A stretch of 64,000 nucleotides of DNA from Streptomyces sp. f51 (lineage in GTDB: Bacteria; Actinomycetota; Actinomycetes; Streptomycetales; Streptomycetaceae): the NCBI RefSeq assembly GCF_037940415.1, contig NZ_CP149798.1, forward strand, positions 2,290,501-2,354,500, written 5' to 3'. The first letter of the stretch is position 1. Each line of letters begins with the position of its first letter. Positions 21,850-30,996 of the stretch are shown here, in pieces. The position numbers were made by a program, and so were the translations under genes. The notes under the pieces were generated by a model. The model saw only the letters and a list, made by a program, of their open reading frames with translations. It was not told the DNA's origin and did not search any database.

Positions 21850-22227
21850 CTATCCCGGCGGCCACTGCATGCCGCGTCCGCCCAGGAGATGGGCGTGCGC
21901 GTGGAACACGGTCTGGCCGGCGCCGCTGCCCGTGTTGAACACGACGCGGTAGCTCTCCAGCTTCTCCTCGGCCGCGACCTCGCCGGCCTCGCGCAGGACG
22001 TCCGCCGCGACGGCGGGCTCGGCGGCGGCCAGGGACGCGGCGTCGGGGTAGTGCAGCTTGGGAATGATCAGGATGTGCGTGGGTGCCTGCGGGTTGATGT
22101 CGCGGAACGCCACGGTCGTGTCGCTCTCGCGCACCAGCGTCGCCGGGATCTGCCCCGCCACGATCTTGCAGAACAGGCAGTCGTCCTGCGGTTCCCCGCC
22201 CGCGTCCCGCCCCGGCTCCTGCGCCAT
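21850..22227 (-). CDS. HIT family nucleotide-binding protein
   Basis: A 125-aa histidine-triad protein, HINT branch. CLFCKIVAGQIPATLV at the start, FRDINPQAPTHILIIPKLHYPD in the middle and the active-site triad TVFHAHAHLLGGRGMQWPPG at the end. Probably a purine nucleoside phosphoramidase. In an operon with rnz. Confidence 0.93.
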   Translation of the reverse strand: MAQEPGRDAGGEPQDDCLFCKIVAGQIPATLVRESDTTVAFRDINPQAPTHILIIPKLHYPDAASLAAAEPAVAADVLREAGEVAAEEKLESYRVVFNTGSGAGQTVFHAHAHLLGGRGMQWPPG

Positions 22228-22340
22228 GCGTGTGCCTCCTCACGCCAGCCGATCATCTGCCGCTCCGCATGCTAGCCGCCCGGCGGGCCGGACGGCTCGT
22301 GCGCGGCTCGCGCCACCGCCGTCCGCCCGCCGGGACACGG

Positions 22341-25300
22341 TCACAACGGCGGCAGCGCGGGGGCGGTCTTCGCCGGGTTCTCCTCCAGCGCGGCCAGCGC
22401 GATCCTGATCGCCTCGTCGAGCTGGGTGTCACGCCCGGCCGCGTGGTCCTGCGGCGCCTGGACGACCTCGACGTCGGGATCCACGCCGTGGTTCTCCACG
22501 TTCCACTCGTAACCCTCCATCCAGAAGGCGTACTTGGGCTGGGTGACGCTGGTGCCGTCGACGAGGCGGTAGCGGCTGTCGATGCCGATGACACCGCCCC
22601 AGGTGCGGGTGCCGACCACGGGTCCGATGCCGAGCGCCTTGATCGCCGCGTTGACGATGTCGCCGTCGGAACCGGAGAACTCGTTGGCGACGGCGACGAC
22701 GGGACCGCGCGGGGCGTCCTCCGGGTAGCTGTAGGCGCGCAGTCCGCGGGGCAGGTCCCAGCCGACGATCCGCCGGGCGAGCTTCTCCACGACGAGCTGC
22801 GATGTGTGGCCGCCCCGGTTCTCGCGGACGTCCACGACCAGGCCCTCCCTGGCCACCTCGACCCGCAGGTCGCGGTGGAGCTGCGCCCACCCGGCGCCGA
22901 CCATGTCGGGCACGTGCAGATAGCCGAGGCGCCCGCCGGACCGCTCGTGGACGTGGGCACGCCGGTCGGCGACCCACGCGTGGTAGCGCAGCGGCTCCTC
23001 GTCGGCGAGCGGTACGACGACCGCGTGGCGCGGATCGCCGCCGCCGGAGGGCGAGATCGTCAGCTCGACCGGACTGCCCGCCGTGCCGACGAGCAGCGGC
23101 GCGGGTCCGGCCACCGGGTCCACGGGCCTGCCGCCGACCGCGACGATCGCGTCCCCGGCGCGCACCGCGACGCCGGGCGCGGCGAGCGGGGCCCGCGCGT
23201 CGGGGTCGGAGGTCTCCGAGGGGAGGACCCGGTCGATGCGCCAACTGCCGTCCTCGTGACGGGAGATGTCCGCGCCGAGGAGTCCCTGCGCCCGGTCGCC
23301 GCCGCCCCGGCCGCCGCGCGGGGTGACGTACGCGTGCGAGGTGCCGAGTTCGCCCTGCACCTCCCACAGCAGGTCGACCAGGTCGTCGTGGGTGGCGACC
23401 CGGTCCAGGACCGGCCGGTAGCGGTCGAGGACGCCGTCCCAGTCGACGCCGCCGAGGTCCGGCCGCCAGAAGTTGTCCCGCATGAGGCGGCCCGTCTCGT
23501 CGTACATCTGGCGCCACTCGGCGGCCGGGTCGACGCTCTGGCGCACCCGCGAGAGGTCGACGGTGATGTTCGTGTCGCTCTCGTCGTCGTTCGAGGCGCG
23601 CCGGTCGCTGGGGACGACCTTGAGCTTTCCGTCGGTCCACAGCAGGACCCGCTTGCCGTCGCCGGTGACGGTGAAGTGGTCGGCGTCGGTGGCGAGATGC
23701 TCGATGCGCTGCTGGGCGAGGTCGTAGCGTTCCAGTTCGGTCTTCGGGTCCGGGTCGTCCGGGGTGGCGCGGGAGGAGCCGAGGACGCCGCGCAACGGGT
23801 GGCGCAGCCACAGCAGTCCGTCCTTGGCGGCGCGCAGCGTGGAGTAGCGGGCGGCCTCGACGGGGAACGGCACGATCCGGTCGGCGAGTCCGTCCAGGTC
23901 GATACGGGTGCTGGGGGCGCCCTCGCTGTCGGGCGTCTCGTCCTTGTCGGGGGCCTCGAAGGGTCTGCCGTGCCGCTGCGGTCCGAAGGGGGACGGGGTC
24001 GTGGCGGCCAGGGTGATCAGATACGGCCGGGATCCGCCGACGAAGGCCAGGTCGAAGACGTGCTCGTCGTAGACGGGGTCGAAGGCGCGGGCCGACAGGA
24101 ACGCGAGGTGCTTGCCGTCGAGGGTGAAGGCGGGTGCGTAGTCCCGGAAGCGCAGCGGGGTCGCCTCGGTGACCGACAGGTCGGTGGTGTTGGCGAGCTT
24201 GAGGTGGCGCAGCGGGCGGGGGCCGGGGTGGGACCAGGCGAGCCAGGCCGAGTCGGGCGAGAAGACGAGTCCGGTGACCTCGCCGTCCTCGCTGCGGTCG
24301 ACCTCGCGGACCTCGCCGCTCTCGCGCTCGACGAGCAGCACGCGCCCGTCGTGCGAGGCGACGGCGACGCGGCTTCCGTCGGGTGCCACGGCGAGGCCGA
24401 GGACGCGGCCGAGCGCGCCGGCGGCGAGCCGTCGCGGGGTGGCTCCGGGGGCGACTCCGGTGGCGGGGGCGAATTCGAGGGCGTCGTCGCCCTCGGCGTC
24501 GGTCACCCACACCACGTGTTCCTCGCCCTCGGCGCGGAAGGTGCGGGGCAGCCGGGCGCGGACGCCCGGTTCCGCGGCGAGGGCGCGGGTGGGTCCCGAG
24601 CGGTGGGTGACCCAGTGGACGGCTCCGCGCACGGAGACCGCGCTGCCGCGTCCGGTGTGGTCGGGGGCGGCTGCGGAGAACCAGCGCGCGGCGCTCACGG
24701 GGTAGGGCTGCTGGTCGACGCGCTGGCCGCCGAGCCGGATGCCGGGGCGGCGCGGCTCGGCGCCGTCGAGGTCGTCCAGGAGCCACAGTTCACCGGCGGA
24801 CGTGTACACCACGCGGGTGCCGTCGGTGGCCGCGTGTCGGGCGTAGAAGCCTCCCAGCGGGGTGTGGCGGCGCAGGTCGGAGCCGTCGGCGAGGGAGGAG
24901 TACAGGGCGCCGACGCCTTCGTGGTCCGAGAGGAAGGCGATCCGTTCGCCGACCCAGAGGGGGTGTTCGAGGTTGCCGTCGATGTCCTCGTGCAGCCGGA
25001 CGAACTCGCCGTCGCCGTCCCGGTCGATCCACAGCTTGCCCGCCGTGCCGCCCCGGTAGCGCTTCCACCAGGCGGCCTCGCGTCCCATCGGGGCGGACAG
25101 CAGGACGACGCCGCCCTCTCCGGTGGCGACGTCGCCGACGGGCCCGTACGGCAGGGTCGTCGCGGGACCGCCGTCGAGCGGAACGGCGCGGGCCCAGGTG
25201 CGGCGCAGGCTGGCCTGGCCGTGGGTGCTCAGGGCGAGCACCTGGCCGTCGGCGGTCCAGCCGCGTACCTGGGTCTTGACGCTGCCCCAGTACGTCAGCC

Positions 25301-25553
25301 GTTTCGCGGGCCCGCCGTCCAGGGAGGCGGCGTGGACCTCAGGGGCTCCGTCACGCGTCGACGTCCAGGCGACGGTGGTGCCGTCCGGGGAGATGCGCGG
25401 ATGGCTGACCGGTACGTTGTCGGCGCTGACCCGCCAGGCGCGGCCGCCGCCGTCGAGCGGCGCGGCCCAGATGTCGTCCTCGGCCGTGAAGACGGCCAAC
25501 TCGCCGTGCAGATGCGGAAACCGGATGTACGCGGAGGCTGCGGACTCAGTCAC
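22341..25553 (-). CDS. Tricorn protease homologue (S41 family)
   Basis: A 1070-aa cytosolic serine protease that trims peptides released by the proteasome. The N-terminal half is a beta-propeller (ISPDGTTVAWTSTRDGAPEVH, APDGSRVAVASHDGRVLLV, FSPDSAWLAWSHPG and similar WD40-like blades), then a helical core (VDPAAEWRQMYDETGRLMRDNFW), a PDZ-like region and a C-terminal S41 domain with NEFSGSDGD holding the catalytic serine and GTRTWGGVIGI. Length equals the family norm. GTG start. Confidence 0.93.
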   Translation of the reverse strand: MTESAASAYIRFPHLHGELAVFTAEDDIWAAPLDGGGRAWRVSADNVPVSHPRISPDGTTVAWTSTRDGAPEVHAASLDGGPAKRLTYWGSVKTQVRGWTADGQVLALSTHGQASLRRTWARAVPLDGGPATTLPYGPVGDVATGEGGVVLLSAPMGREAAWWKRYRGGTAGKLWIDRDGDGEFVRLHEDIDGNLEHPLWVGERIAFLSDHEGVGALYSSLADGSDLRRHTPLGGFYARHAATDGTRVVYTSAGELWLLDDLDGAEPRRPGIRLGGQRVDQQPYPVSAARWFSAAAPDHTGRGSAVSVRGAVHWVTHRSGPTRALAAEPGVRARLPRTFRAEGEEHVVWVTDAEGDDALEFAPATGVAPGATPRRLAAGALGRVLGLAVAPDGSRVAVASHDGRVLLVERESGEVREVDRSEDGEVTGLVFSPDSAWLAWSHPGPRPLRHLKLANTTDLSVTEATPLRFRDYAPAFTLDGKHLAFLSARAFDPVYDEHVFDLAFVGGSRPYLITLAATTPSPFGPQRHGRPFEAPDKDETPDSEGAPSTRIDLDGLADRIVPFPVEAARYSTLRAAKDGLLWLRHPLRGVLGSSRATPDDPDPKTELERYDLAQQRIEHLATDADHFTVTGDGKRVLLWTDGKLKVVPSDRRASNDDESDTNITVDLSRVRQSVDPAAEWRQMYDETGRLMRDNFWRPDLGGVDWDGVLDRYRPVLDRVATHDDLVDLLWEVQGELGTSHAYVTPRGGRGGGDRAQGLLGADISRHEDGSWRIDRVLPSETSDPDARAPLAAPGVAVRAGDAIVAVGGRPVDPVAGPAPLLVGTAGSPVELTISPSGGGDPRHAVVVPLADEEPLRYHAWVADRRAHVHERSGGRLGYLHVPDMVGAGWAQLHRDLRVEVAREGLVVDVRENRGGHTSQLVVEKLARRIVGWDLPRGLRAYSYPEDAPRGPVVAVANEFSGSDGDIVNAAIKALGIGPVVGTRTWGGVIGIDSRYRLVDGTSVTQPKYAFWMEGYEWNVENHGVDPDVEVVQAPQDHAAGRDTQLDEAIRIALAALEENPAKTAPALPPL

Positions 25554-25626
25554 CCGGTCACCCTATGCAGCGCACGCGCGGCCCGACAGGGGTTTGGATC
25601 CCTTGATCCGTGTACGACCCGGCAGG

Positions 25627-26190
25627 TCACTTGCCCTGCGAGGGCCAGCAGGTGGGATCGCCCTTGCACCACATCGTCTTCGTCACCGTGACGGTGACGG
25701 TGGGGTTGGGCCCGCCGTACGTGGGGTGGTAGGTGACCGGCGCGGTGGGTCCCGTGGTGCAGTCGCCGAGGCCCTTCACCCGGAAGACCTGCCGGCCGCC
25801 GACGGTGGCGCGCAGATCCCCGCGTACACAGGCGCCGTTGACGGCACGGGTGACCCTGCCCTTGACGACGATGGCGCGGCCGTCGCCCGTCTTTCCCCGG
25901 CAGTCGACGGTGGCCACGGTGTTCTCGCCCGGCGAGGACGCCTTTCCCGACGCGGACGCCCCGCCCACGTTGCCCACGCGGGCCGTGCAGGTGAGCCAAC
26001 TCACGTCCACGTGCTGCCGTTTGAGTTCCTTGGTCGCCGTCTGGTCGGTCGTGTAGGCGACGGTCGCCGTGCTGAGTCCGTCCACGGGCCGGCACCCGGT
26101 CACCGCGAACACTCCGGCCGCGCCCAGTCCGAGGGCCATCACGGCCCGCCCGCGCCTCGTCCGGCGCCTGGAATACCTCGAAGCCCCCAT
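25627..26190 (-). CDS. Putative secreted lipoprotein
   Basis: A 187-aa protein. From the ATG at 26190 the product begins MGASRYSRRRTRRGRAVMAL, with a basic n-region that could engage the Tat system, then a hydrophobic core ending in the lipobox-like VFAVTGC. The mature part holds paired cysteines (LTCTA, VDCRG, GACVRG, GDCTTG, MWCKGDPTCW). No recognised domain; DUF4333-like layout is possible. The frame is open to 26253 but the upstream extension would bury the signal peptide. Confidence 0.72.
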   Translation of the reverse strand: MGASRYSRRRTRRGRAVMALGLGAAGVFAVTGCRPVDGLSTATVAYTTDQTATKELKRQHVDVSWLTCTARVGNVGGASASGKASSPGENTVATVDCRGKTGDGRAIVVKGRVTRAVNGACVRGDLRATVGGRQVFRVKGLGDCTTGPTAPVTYHPTYGGPNPTVTVTVTKTMWCKGDPTCWPSQGK

Positions 26191-26272
26191 GGACGGCAGC
26201 GTGCCACCGCACGGCGGAGCGCGGTAGACCGCATGCGGCCATCGGGGGCACAACCACCCGAAGGAGTTGCCG

Positions 26273-26665
26273 TCAGCCGAGCATCAGCAGCCATTCCTGG
26301 AGTTCCACCAGGTTGCCCTCGGGGTCCTTGAGATGGGCGACCCGCATGCGGTCCGTCATCGGTGCCGGGCCGTGCAGCAGGGTGGCGCCGCGCGAGACGA
26401 CCTGTTCGCAGTAGACGTCCAGGTCGTCCACCCGCAGCACGACCAGCGACCGGTGCCCGGTCACGGTGTCGCCGAGCTCTCCGAGGATCTCGGTCATCAT
26501 GGCGCGGTCCTGGAGGGCGATGCCCGCCGATCCGATGACGGGACTGAACTTCTCGTACGGGCCCTCGGCCGCGCCCGACTGGGGCTTGAGGCCGAGGACT
26601 TCGGAGTAGAAGCGGTAGCAGGCGGCGAAGTCGGAGACGAGCAGTCGTACCTGAGCGAGTTCCAT
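26273..26665 (-). CDS. VOC superfamily (glyoxalase/bleomycin resistance-like) protein
   Basis: A 130-aa single VOC domain: VRLLVSDFAACYRFYSEVLGLKPQSG at the start and MRVAHLKDPEGNLVELQEWL at the end with the usual terminal metal-ligand glutamate. A metal-dependent isomerase, dioxygenase or binding protein of unknown substrate. Confidence 0.87.
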   Translation of the reverse strand: MELAQVRLLVSDFAACYRFYSEVLGLKPQSGAAEGPYEKFSPVIGSAGIALQDRAMMTEILGELGDTVTGHRSLVVLRVDDLDVYCEQVVSRGATLLHGPAPMTDRMRVAHLKDPEGNLVELQEWLLMLG

Positions 26666-26714
26666 GGATTCCCCGGTGGAGTGCGGTCGGTGGGGCCGGT
26701 CCCGAGGGCGGCGG

Positions 26715-27464
26715 TCAGGACCAGCGGCCGGTGCGGGCCAGCAGCAGGGCCGTGGCCACCGTCCCGGCCGTCGAGGTGCGCAGCACGGTGCGCCCCAGGT
26801 GGAAGGTCCGCGCGCCGGCCTCGGTGAAGAGCGCGACCTCCTCGGCGGAGATCCCGCCCTCGGGCCCGACCACGAGGACGATCTCCCCGGATGCGGGCAG
26901 CGCGGCGGTCGCGAAGGGCTCGGTGCCCAGGGCGGTGTCCTCGTGGAGCACGGCGGCCAGGTCGGCTTTGGCGAGAAGTGCGGCAACCTGCTTGGTCGTC
27001 ATCGCGTCCGCGACCTCGGGGAAGCGAGCCCGGCGGGACTGCTTGCCGGCCTCCCGGGCGGTGGCCCGCCACTTGGCGAGCGCCTTCAGGCCCCGCTCGC
27101 CCTTCCACTGCGTGATGCAGCGGGAGGCGGCCCAGGGGACGATCGCGTCGACGCCGGTCTCGGTCATGGTCTCGACGGCCAGCTCGCCCCGGTCGCCCTT
27201 GGGCAGCGCCTGTACGACCGTGATGCGCGGCTCCTCGGCCGCCTCCTCGGTGACCGCGCCCATCCGTACGATCAGCCGGTCCTTGCCCTCGGTGGCGAGG
27301 ACCACGCAGTCCGCCCGGCGCCCGGCCCCGTCGGTGAGCACCACGTCCTCGCCGCTGTGCAGCCGTTTCACGGAGACGGCGTGCCGCCCCTCGCTTCCGT
27401 CGAGGACATGACGTCCCTCGCCGTCCGTGTCGAAGTGCTCGACCAGGAACACCGGTGCCGTCAT
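26715..27464 (-). CDS. rsmE: 16S rRNA m3U1498 methyltransferase RsmE
   Basis: A 249-aa SPOUT methyltransferase. The N-terminal PUA-like part is HVLDGSEGRHAVSVKRLHSGEDVVLTDG; the C-terminal trefoil knot includes VVGPEGGISAEEVALF and LGRTVLRTSTAGTVA, the SAM-binding signature. The start overlaps the stop of the upstream nitronate monooxygenase by 4 bp. Beside dnaJ-hrcA, its usual place in actinobacteria. Confidence 0.94.
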   Translation of the reverse strand: MTAPVFLVEHFDTDGEGRHVLDGSEGRHAVSVKRLHSGEDVVLTDGAGRRADCVVLATEGKDRLIVRMGAVTEEAAEEPRITVVQALPKGDRGELAVETMTETGVDAIVPWAASRCITQWKGERGLKALAKWRATAREAGKQSRRARFPEVADAMTTKQVAALLAKADLAAVLHEDTALGTEPFATAALPASGEIVLVVGPEGGISAEEVALFTEAGARTFHLGRTVLRTSTAGTVATALLLARTGRWS

Positions 27465-28555
27465 CGGGGCGCACCCTCTTCCGGGATCTCGGCGGCGGCC
27501 GACAACGCTGTCTCGGCGGCCGTGATTTCTGCGTTCAGTAGCTCCACCAGCTGCCCGGCGGGCAGGTCACGCGCCATGCGGTGGCCCTGCCCCGCCCACA
27601 GTGCCATGCCCTGGGCGTCGCCCGCCTTCGCGGCCGCCTTGCGCAGCGGCAGCGTCAGATGGTGGATCTCGGGGTAGGCGGCCGGGGCGTACGGGCCGTG
27701 CTCGCGCATGAAGCGGTTGGCCAGCGCGCGTGCCGGACGTCCGGTGAAGGCGCGGGTCAGCTCCGTGCGTACGTACAGGGGGTCGGTCAGCGCCTGCTTG
27801 TGCACGGCGCTCGCCCCGGACTCGGGGGTGGCGAGGAAGGCCGTGCCGAGCTGGGCCGCGTTCGCGCCCGCGGCGAGGACGGCAGCGATCTGGCTGCCGC
27901 GCATGAGACCGCCCGCCGCGACGACCGGGATGCCCACGGTCTCGCGGGTCCGCGCGACCAGGGTGAGCAGGCCGACGCCCGTGCCGTCCGTCTCCGGGTT
28001 GTCCCGGTGGGTGCCCTGGTGCCCGCCGGCCTCGATGCCCTGCACGATCACCGCGTCGGCGCCGGCCCGCTGCACGGCCAGGGCCTCCTCGGCGGTGGTG
28101 GCGGTGACCAGGGTGAGGGTGCCGGCGCGGCGCAGCGACTCCAGCACCTCCGGCTTGGGGACACCGAAGTGGAAGGAGACGGCCGCCACCGGGTTGTCGA
28201 GGAGGACGGCGAGTTTGGCGTCGTAGCCGTCGTCGCGGCCGCTGTCCGGATCACCGAGTTCGGTCTCGTACCAGGCGGCCTCGCCTGCCAGCTGGTGGGC
28301 GTACACCTCGACCGAGGCCGCGTCCGCGTGCTCGGGCTGCGGGAGGAAGAGGTTGACGCCGAAGGGACGGCCGGTCAGCCCGCGCAGCTGCTTGATCTCC
28401 TGGTACATGCCGTCGGCGGTCTTGTACCCGGCGGCGAGGAAGCCCAGCCCGCCGGCCTCGGACACGGCGGCCGCGAGCTGCGGGACGGAGACGCCGCCCG
28501 CCATGGGGGCCTGCACGATCGGGTGAGGGAAGAGATCGGTCAGCGCGGTGGACAT
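27461..28555 (-). CDS. Nitronate monooxygenase family flavoprotein
   Basis: A 364-aa TIM-barrel FMN enzyme. PIVQAPMAGGVSVPQLAAAVSEAGGLGFLAAGY at the start, VSFHFGVPKPEVLESL, VQGIEAGGHQGTH and PVVAAGGLMRGSQIAAVLAAGANAAQLGTAFL for FMN phosphate binding. Oxidises nitronates or acts as a related 2-nitropropane dioxygenase-like enzyme. Transcribed with rsmE. Confidence 0.9.
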   Translation of the reverse strand: MSTALTDLFPHPIVQAPMAGGVSVPQLAAAVSEAGGLGFLAAGYKTADGMYQEIKQLRGLTGRPFGVNLFLPQPEHADAASVEVYAHQLAGEAAWYETELGDPDSGRDDGYDAKLAVLLDNPVAAVSFHFGVPKPEVLESLRRAGTLTLVTATTAEEALAVQRAGADAVIVQGIEAGGHQGTHRDNPETDGTGVGLLTLVARTRETVGIPVVAAGGLMRGSQIAAVLAAGANAAQLGTAFLATPESGASAVHKQALTDPLYVRTELTRAFTGRPARALANRFMREHGPYAPAAYPEIHHLTLPLRKAAAKAGDAQGMALWAGQGHRMARDLPAGQLVELLNAEITAAETALSAAAEIPEEGAPR

Positions 28556-28628
28556 GACGGCATGTTGTCACGTCCCCCGGGCAAGTCCGAATCCGGTCGT
28601 GCGTCCGGATTCCGGTCCTCGGAGCGAA

Positions 28629-28659
28629 GGGCGCGGGGGGGTTTCCCGCCCCGCGCCCC
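28629..28659 (-). terminator. Terminator after dnaJ
   Basis: GC-rich hairpin GGGCGCGGGG / CCCC(CC)GCGCCC just downstream of the dnaJ stop, no T-tract. Confidence 0.55.
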
Positions 28660-28666
28660 GCGTTCG

Positions 28667-29803
28667 TCACCGGCCGTTGAAGGCGTCCTTCAGACGGGAG
28701 AAGAGCCCCTGCTGGCCGGGCTGGAACTGGCCCGTGGGCCGCTCCTCGCCGCGCATCTGCGCCAGCTCGCGCAGCACCCGCTCCTGCTCGGGGTCGAGCT
28801 TGGTCGGCGTCATGACCTCGACGTGCACGATGAGGTCGCCGCGGCCGCCGCCCCGCAGATGCGTGACGCCCCGGCCGTGCAGCGGGATCGACTGGCCGGA
28901 CTGCGTGCCCGGACGGATGTCGACCTCCTCCATGCCGTCGAGGGTCTCCAGCGGCACCTTGGTGCCGAGGGCCGCCGCCGTCATGGGGATGGTGACCGTG
29001 CAGTGCAGGTCGTCGCCGCGCCGCTGGAAGGTCGAGTGCGGCAGCTCGTGGATCTCGACGTACAGGTCGCCTGCGGGGCCGCCGCCGGGGCCGACCTCGC
29101 CCTCGCCCGCGAGCTGGATGCGGGTGCCGTTGTCCACACCGGCCGGGATCTTGACCGTGAGGGTGCGGCGGGAGCGGACCCGGCCGTCGCCCGCGCACTC
29201 GTGGCACGGGGTCGGGACGACGGTGCCGAAGCCCTGGCACTGCGGACACGGCCGCGAGGTCATGACCTGGCCGAGGAAGGACCTCGTCACCTGGGACACC
29301 TCGCCGCGGCCGCGGCACATGTCACAGGTCTGCGCCGCGGTGCCGGGGGCCGCGCCCTCGCCGTTGCAGGTGCCGCAGACGACGGCCGTGTCGACCTGGA
29401 TGTCCTTCGTGGTGCCGAAGGCCGCCTCGTCGAGCTCGATCTCCAGCCGGATCATGGCGTCCTGGCCGCGGCGGGTGCGCGAGCGCGGTCCGCGCTGCGA
29501 CGCCGTGCCGAAGAAGGCGTCCATGATGTCGGAGAAGTTCCCGAAGCCGCCCTGGCCGAAGCCGCCGGCGCCACCGCCGCCCTGCTGGGACAGCGGGTCG
29601 CCGCCGAGGTCGTAGACCTGCTTCTTCTGCGGGTCCGACAACACCTCGTACGCGGCGTTGATCTCTTTGAACCGCTCCTGCGTCTTCGGATCGGGATTGA
29701 CGTCCGGGTGCAGCTCGCGAGCGAGCCTCCGGAACGCCTTCTTGATCTCGTCCTGGGACGCGTCGCGGCGCACGCCGAGTACGGCGTAGTAGTCCGTGGC
29801 CAC
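28667..29803 (-). CDS. dnaJ: Chaperone DnaJ (second copy type)
   Basis: A 378-aa type I DnaJ. J domain MATDYYAVLGVRRDASQDEIKKAFRRLARELHPDVNPD with the HPD motif, Gly/Phe-rich linker GGGGAGGFGQGGFGNF, four zinc-finger repeats (CGTCNGEG, CDMCRGRG, CPQCQGFG, CHECAGDG) and the C-terminal substrate domain. The GTG start follows directly on the hrcA stop codon. As a member of the hrcA-dnaJ operon it should be repressed by HrcA through the CIRCE site. Confidence 0.95.
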   Translation of the reverse strand: MATDYYAVLGVRRDASQDEIKKAFRRLARELHPDVNPDPKTQERFKEINAAYEVLSDPQKKQVYDLGGDPLSQQGGGGAGGFGQGGFGNFSDIMDAFFGTASQRGPRSRTRRGQDAMIRLEIELDEAAFGTTKDIQVDTAVVCGTCNGEGAAPGTAAQTCDMCRGRGEVSQVTRSFLGQVMTSRPCPQCQGFGTVVPTPCHECAGDGRVRSRRTLTVKIPAGVDNGTRIQLAGEGEVGPGGGPAGDLYVEIHELPHSTFQRRGDDLHCTVTIPMTAAALGTKVPLETLDGMEEVDIRPGTQSGQSIPLHGRGVTHLRGGGRGDLIVHVEVMTPTKLDPEQERVLRELAQMRGEERPTGQFQPGQQGLFSRLKDAFNGR

Positions 29804-30820
29804 TTACGACTCCGCCAGGATCTGTCCGACGTACCGTGCCACCGCTCGTACCGCTCCCATCGTTCCCGGGTAATCCATGCGGGTCGGGCCGACCACGCCG
29901 AGTTTGGCTACTGCCTCGCCGCCCGAACCGTAGCCGACGGAGACCACGGACGTGGAGTTGAGTCCCTCGTAAGCGTTCTCGTGCCCGATTCGCACGGTCA
30001 TGCTCGAATCCCCGGCCTCTCCAAGCAACTTGAGGAGCACGACCTGCTCCTCCAGCGCTTCGAGCACCGGCCGGATGGTGAGAGGGAAGTCATGTCCGAA
30101 GCGCGTGAGATTGGCGGTACCGCCGATCATCAGCCGCTCCTCGGTCTCCTCGACGAGTGTCTCCAGCAGAGTGGAGAGCACCGTCGAGACCGTACCCCGG
30201 TCCTCCGCCTCGAAGGCGTCCGGGAGGTCCTGGACGAGCTGCGGGACGTCCGCGAAGGGGCGTCCCGCGACCCGGCTGTTGAGCCGGGCCCGCAGGTCCG
30301 CCAGCGAGGTCTCGCCGAACGGCGCCGGGCAGTTGATCATGCGCTGCTCGACCCGGCCGGTGTCCGTGATCAGCACGAGCATCACCCGCGCGGGGGCCAT
30401 GGAGAGCAGCTCCACGTGCCGCACGGTCGAGCGGGTCAGCGAGGGGTACTGCACGACGGCGACCTGCCGGGTGAGCTGCGCGAGCAGCCGCACCGTCCGT
30501 CCGACGACGTCGTCCAGGTCGACCGCGCCGTCCAGGAAGTTCTGGATGGCACGGCGCTCGGGCGCGGTCATCGGCTTGACGCCGGCGAGCTTGTCGACGA
30601 ACAGGCGGTAGCCCTTGTCGGTGGGGATGCGCCCGGCGCTGGTGTGCGGCTGGGCGATGTACCCCTCGTCCTCCAGGACCGCCATGTCGTTGCGGACGGT
30701 CGCGGGCGAGACGCCGAGGCGGTGCCGCTCGGTGAGCGCCTTGGAGCCGACCGGCTCCTCGGTGCCCACGTAGTCCTGGACGATGGCGCGCAGCACCTCG
30801 AGCCTGCGTTCGCTGAGCAT
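29804..30820 (-). CDS. hrcA: Heat-inducible transcription repressor HrcA
   Basis: A 338-aa repressor of class I heat-shock genes. [76 protein letters not shown] is the canonical winged-helix N-terminus, which fixes the start at 30820; the C-terminal GAF-like dimer domain follows. A CIRCE inverted repeat lies 54 bp upstream of the start, so the gene is autoregulated. Confidence 0.96.
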   Translation of the reverse strand: MLSERRLEVLRAIVQDYVGTEEPVGSKALTERHRLGVSPATVRNDMAVLEDEGYIAQPHTSAGRIPTDKGYRLFVDKLAGVKPMTAPERRAIQNFLDGAVDLDDVVGRTVRLLAQLTRQVAVVQYPSLTRSTVRHVELLSMAPARVMLVLITDTGRVEQRMINCPAPFGETSLADLRARLNSRVAGRPFADVPQLVQDLPDAFEAEDRGTVSTVLSTLLETLVEETEERLMIGGTANLTRFGHDFPLTIRPVLEALEEQVVLLKLLGEAGDSSMTVRIGHENAYEGLNSTSVVSVGYGSGGEAVAKLGVVGPTRMDYPGTMGAVRAVARYVGQILAES

Positions 30821-30873
30821 CGCGCACCTCCAGAAGTCGACTCGGTGGTCTTCGTGGCCTTCGTGGCTTTCGC

Positions 30874-30900
30874 CTGGCACTCAGCGCACGCGAGTGCCAA
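30874..30900. promoter_or_regulatory. CIRCE operator (HrcA binding site)
   Basis: Inverted repeat CTGGCACTC - 9 bases - GAGTGCCAA, a near-consensus CIRCE element (TTGGCACTC-N9-GAGTGCCAA). It lies between hrcA and the divergent MBL hydrolase gene, 54 bp from the hrcA start. Confidence 0.95.
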
Positions 30901-30996
30901 CGTTCCCCGGCCCAGTGTACGGCGGTCGGGCACGACCCGGGCAAGGGCGGGCCTGCGATGTCGTGCACGGCGCCCCGTCACCGTTAGCGTCGCCGC

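Noticed and set aside
22230..25691. 1153-codon plus-strand open frame opposite tricorn protease
   Set aside because: Composition is that of an antisense shadow, no domain is recognisable, and the minus-strand frame encodes a complete tricorn protease.
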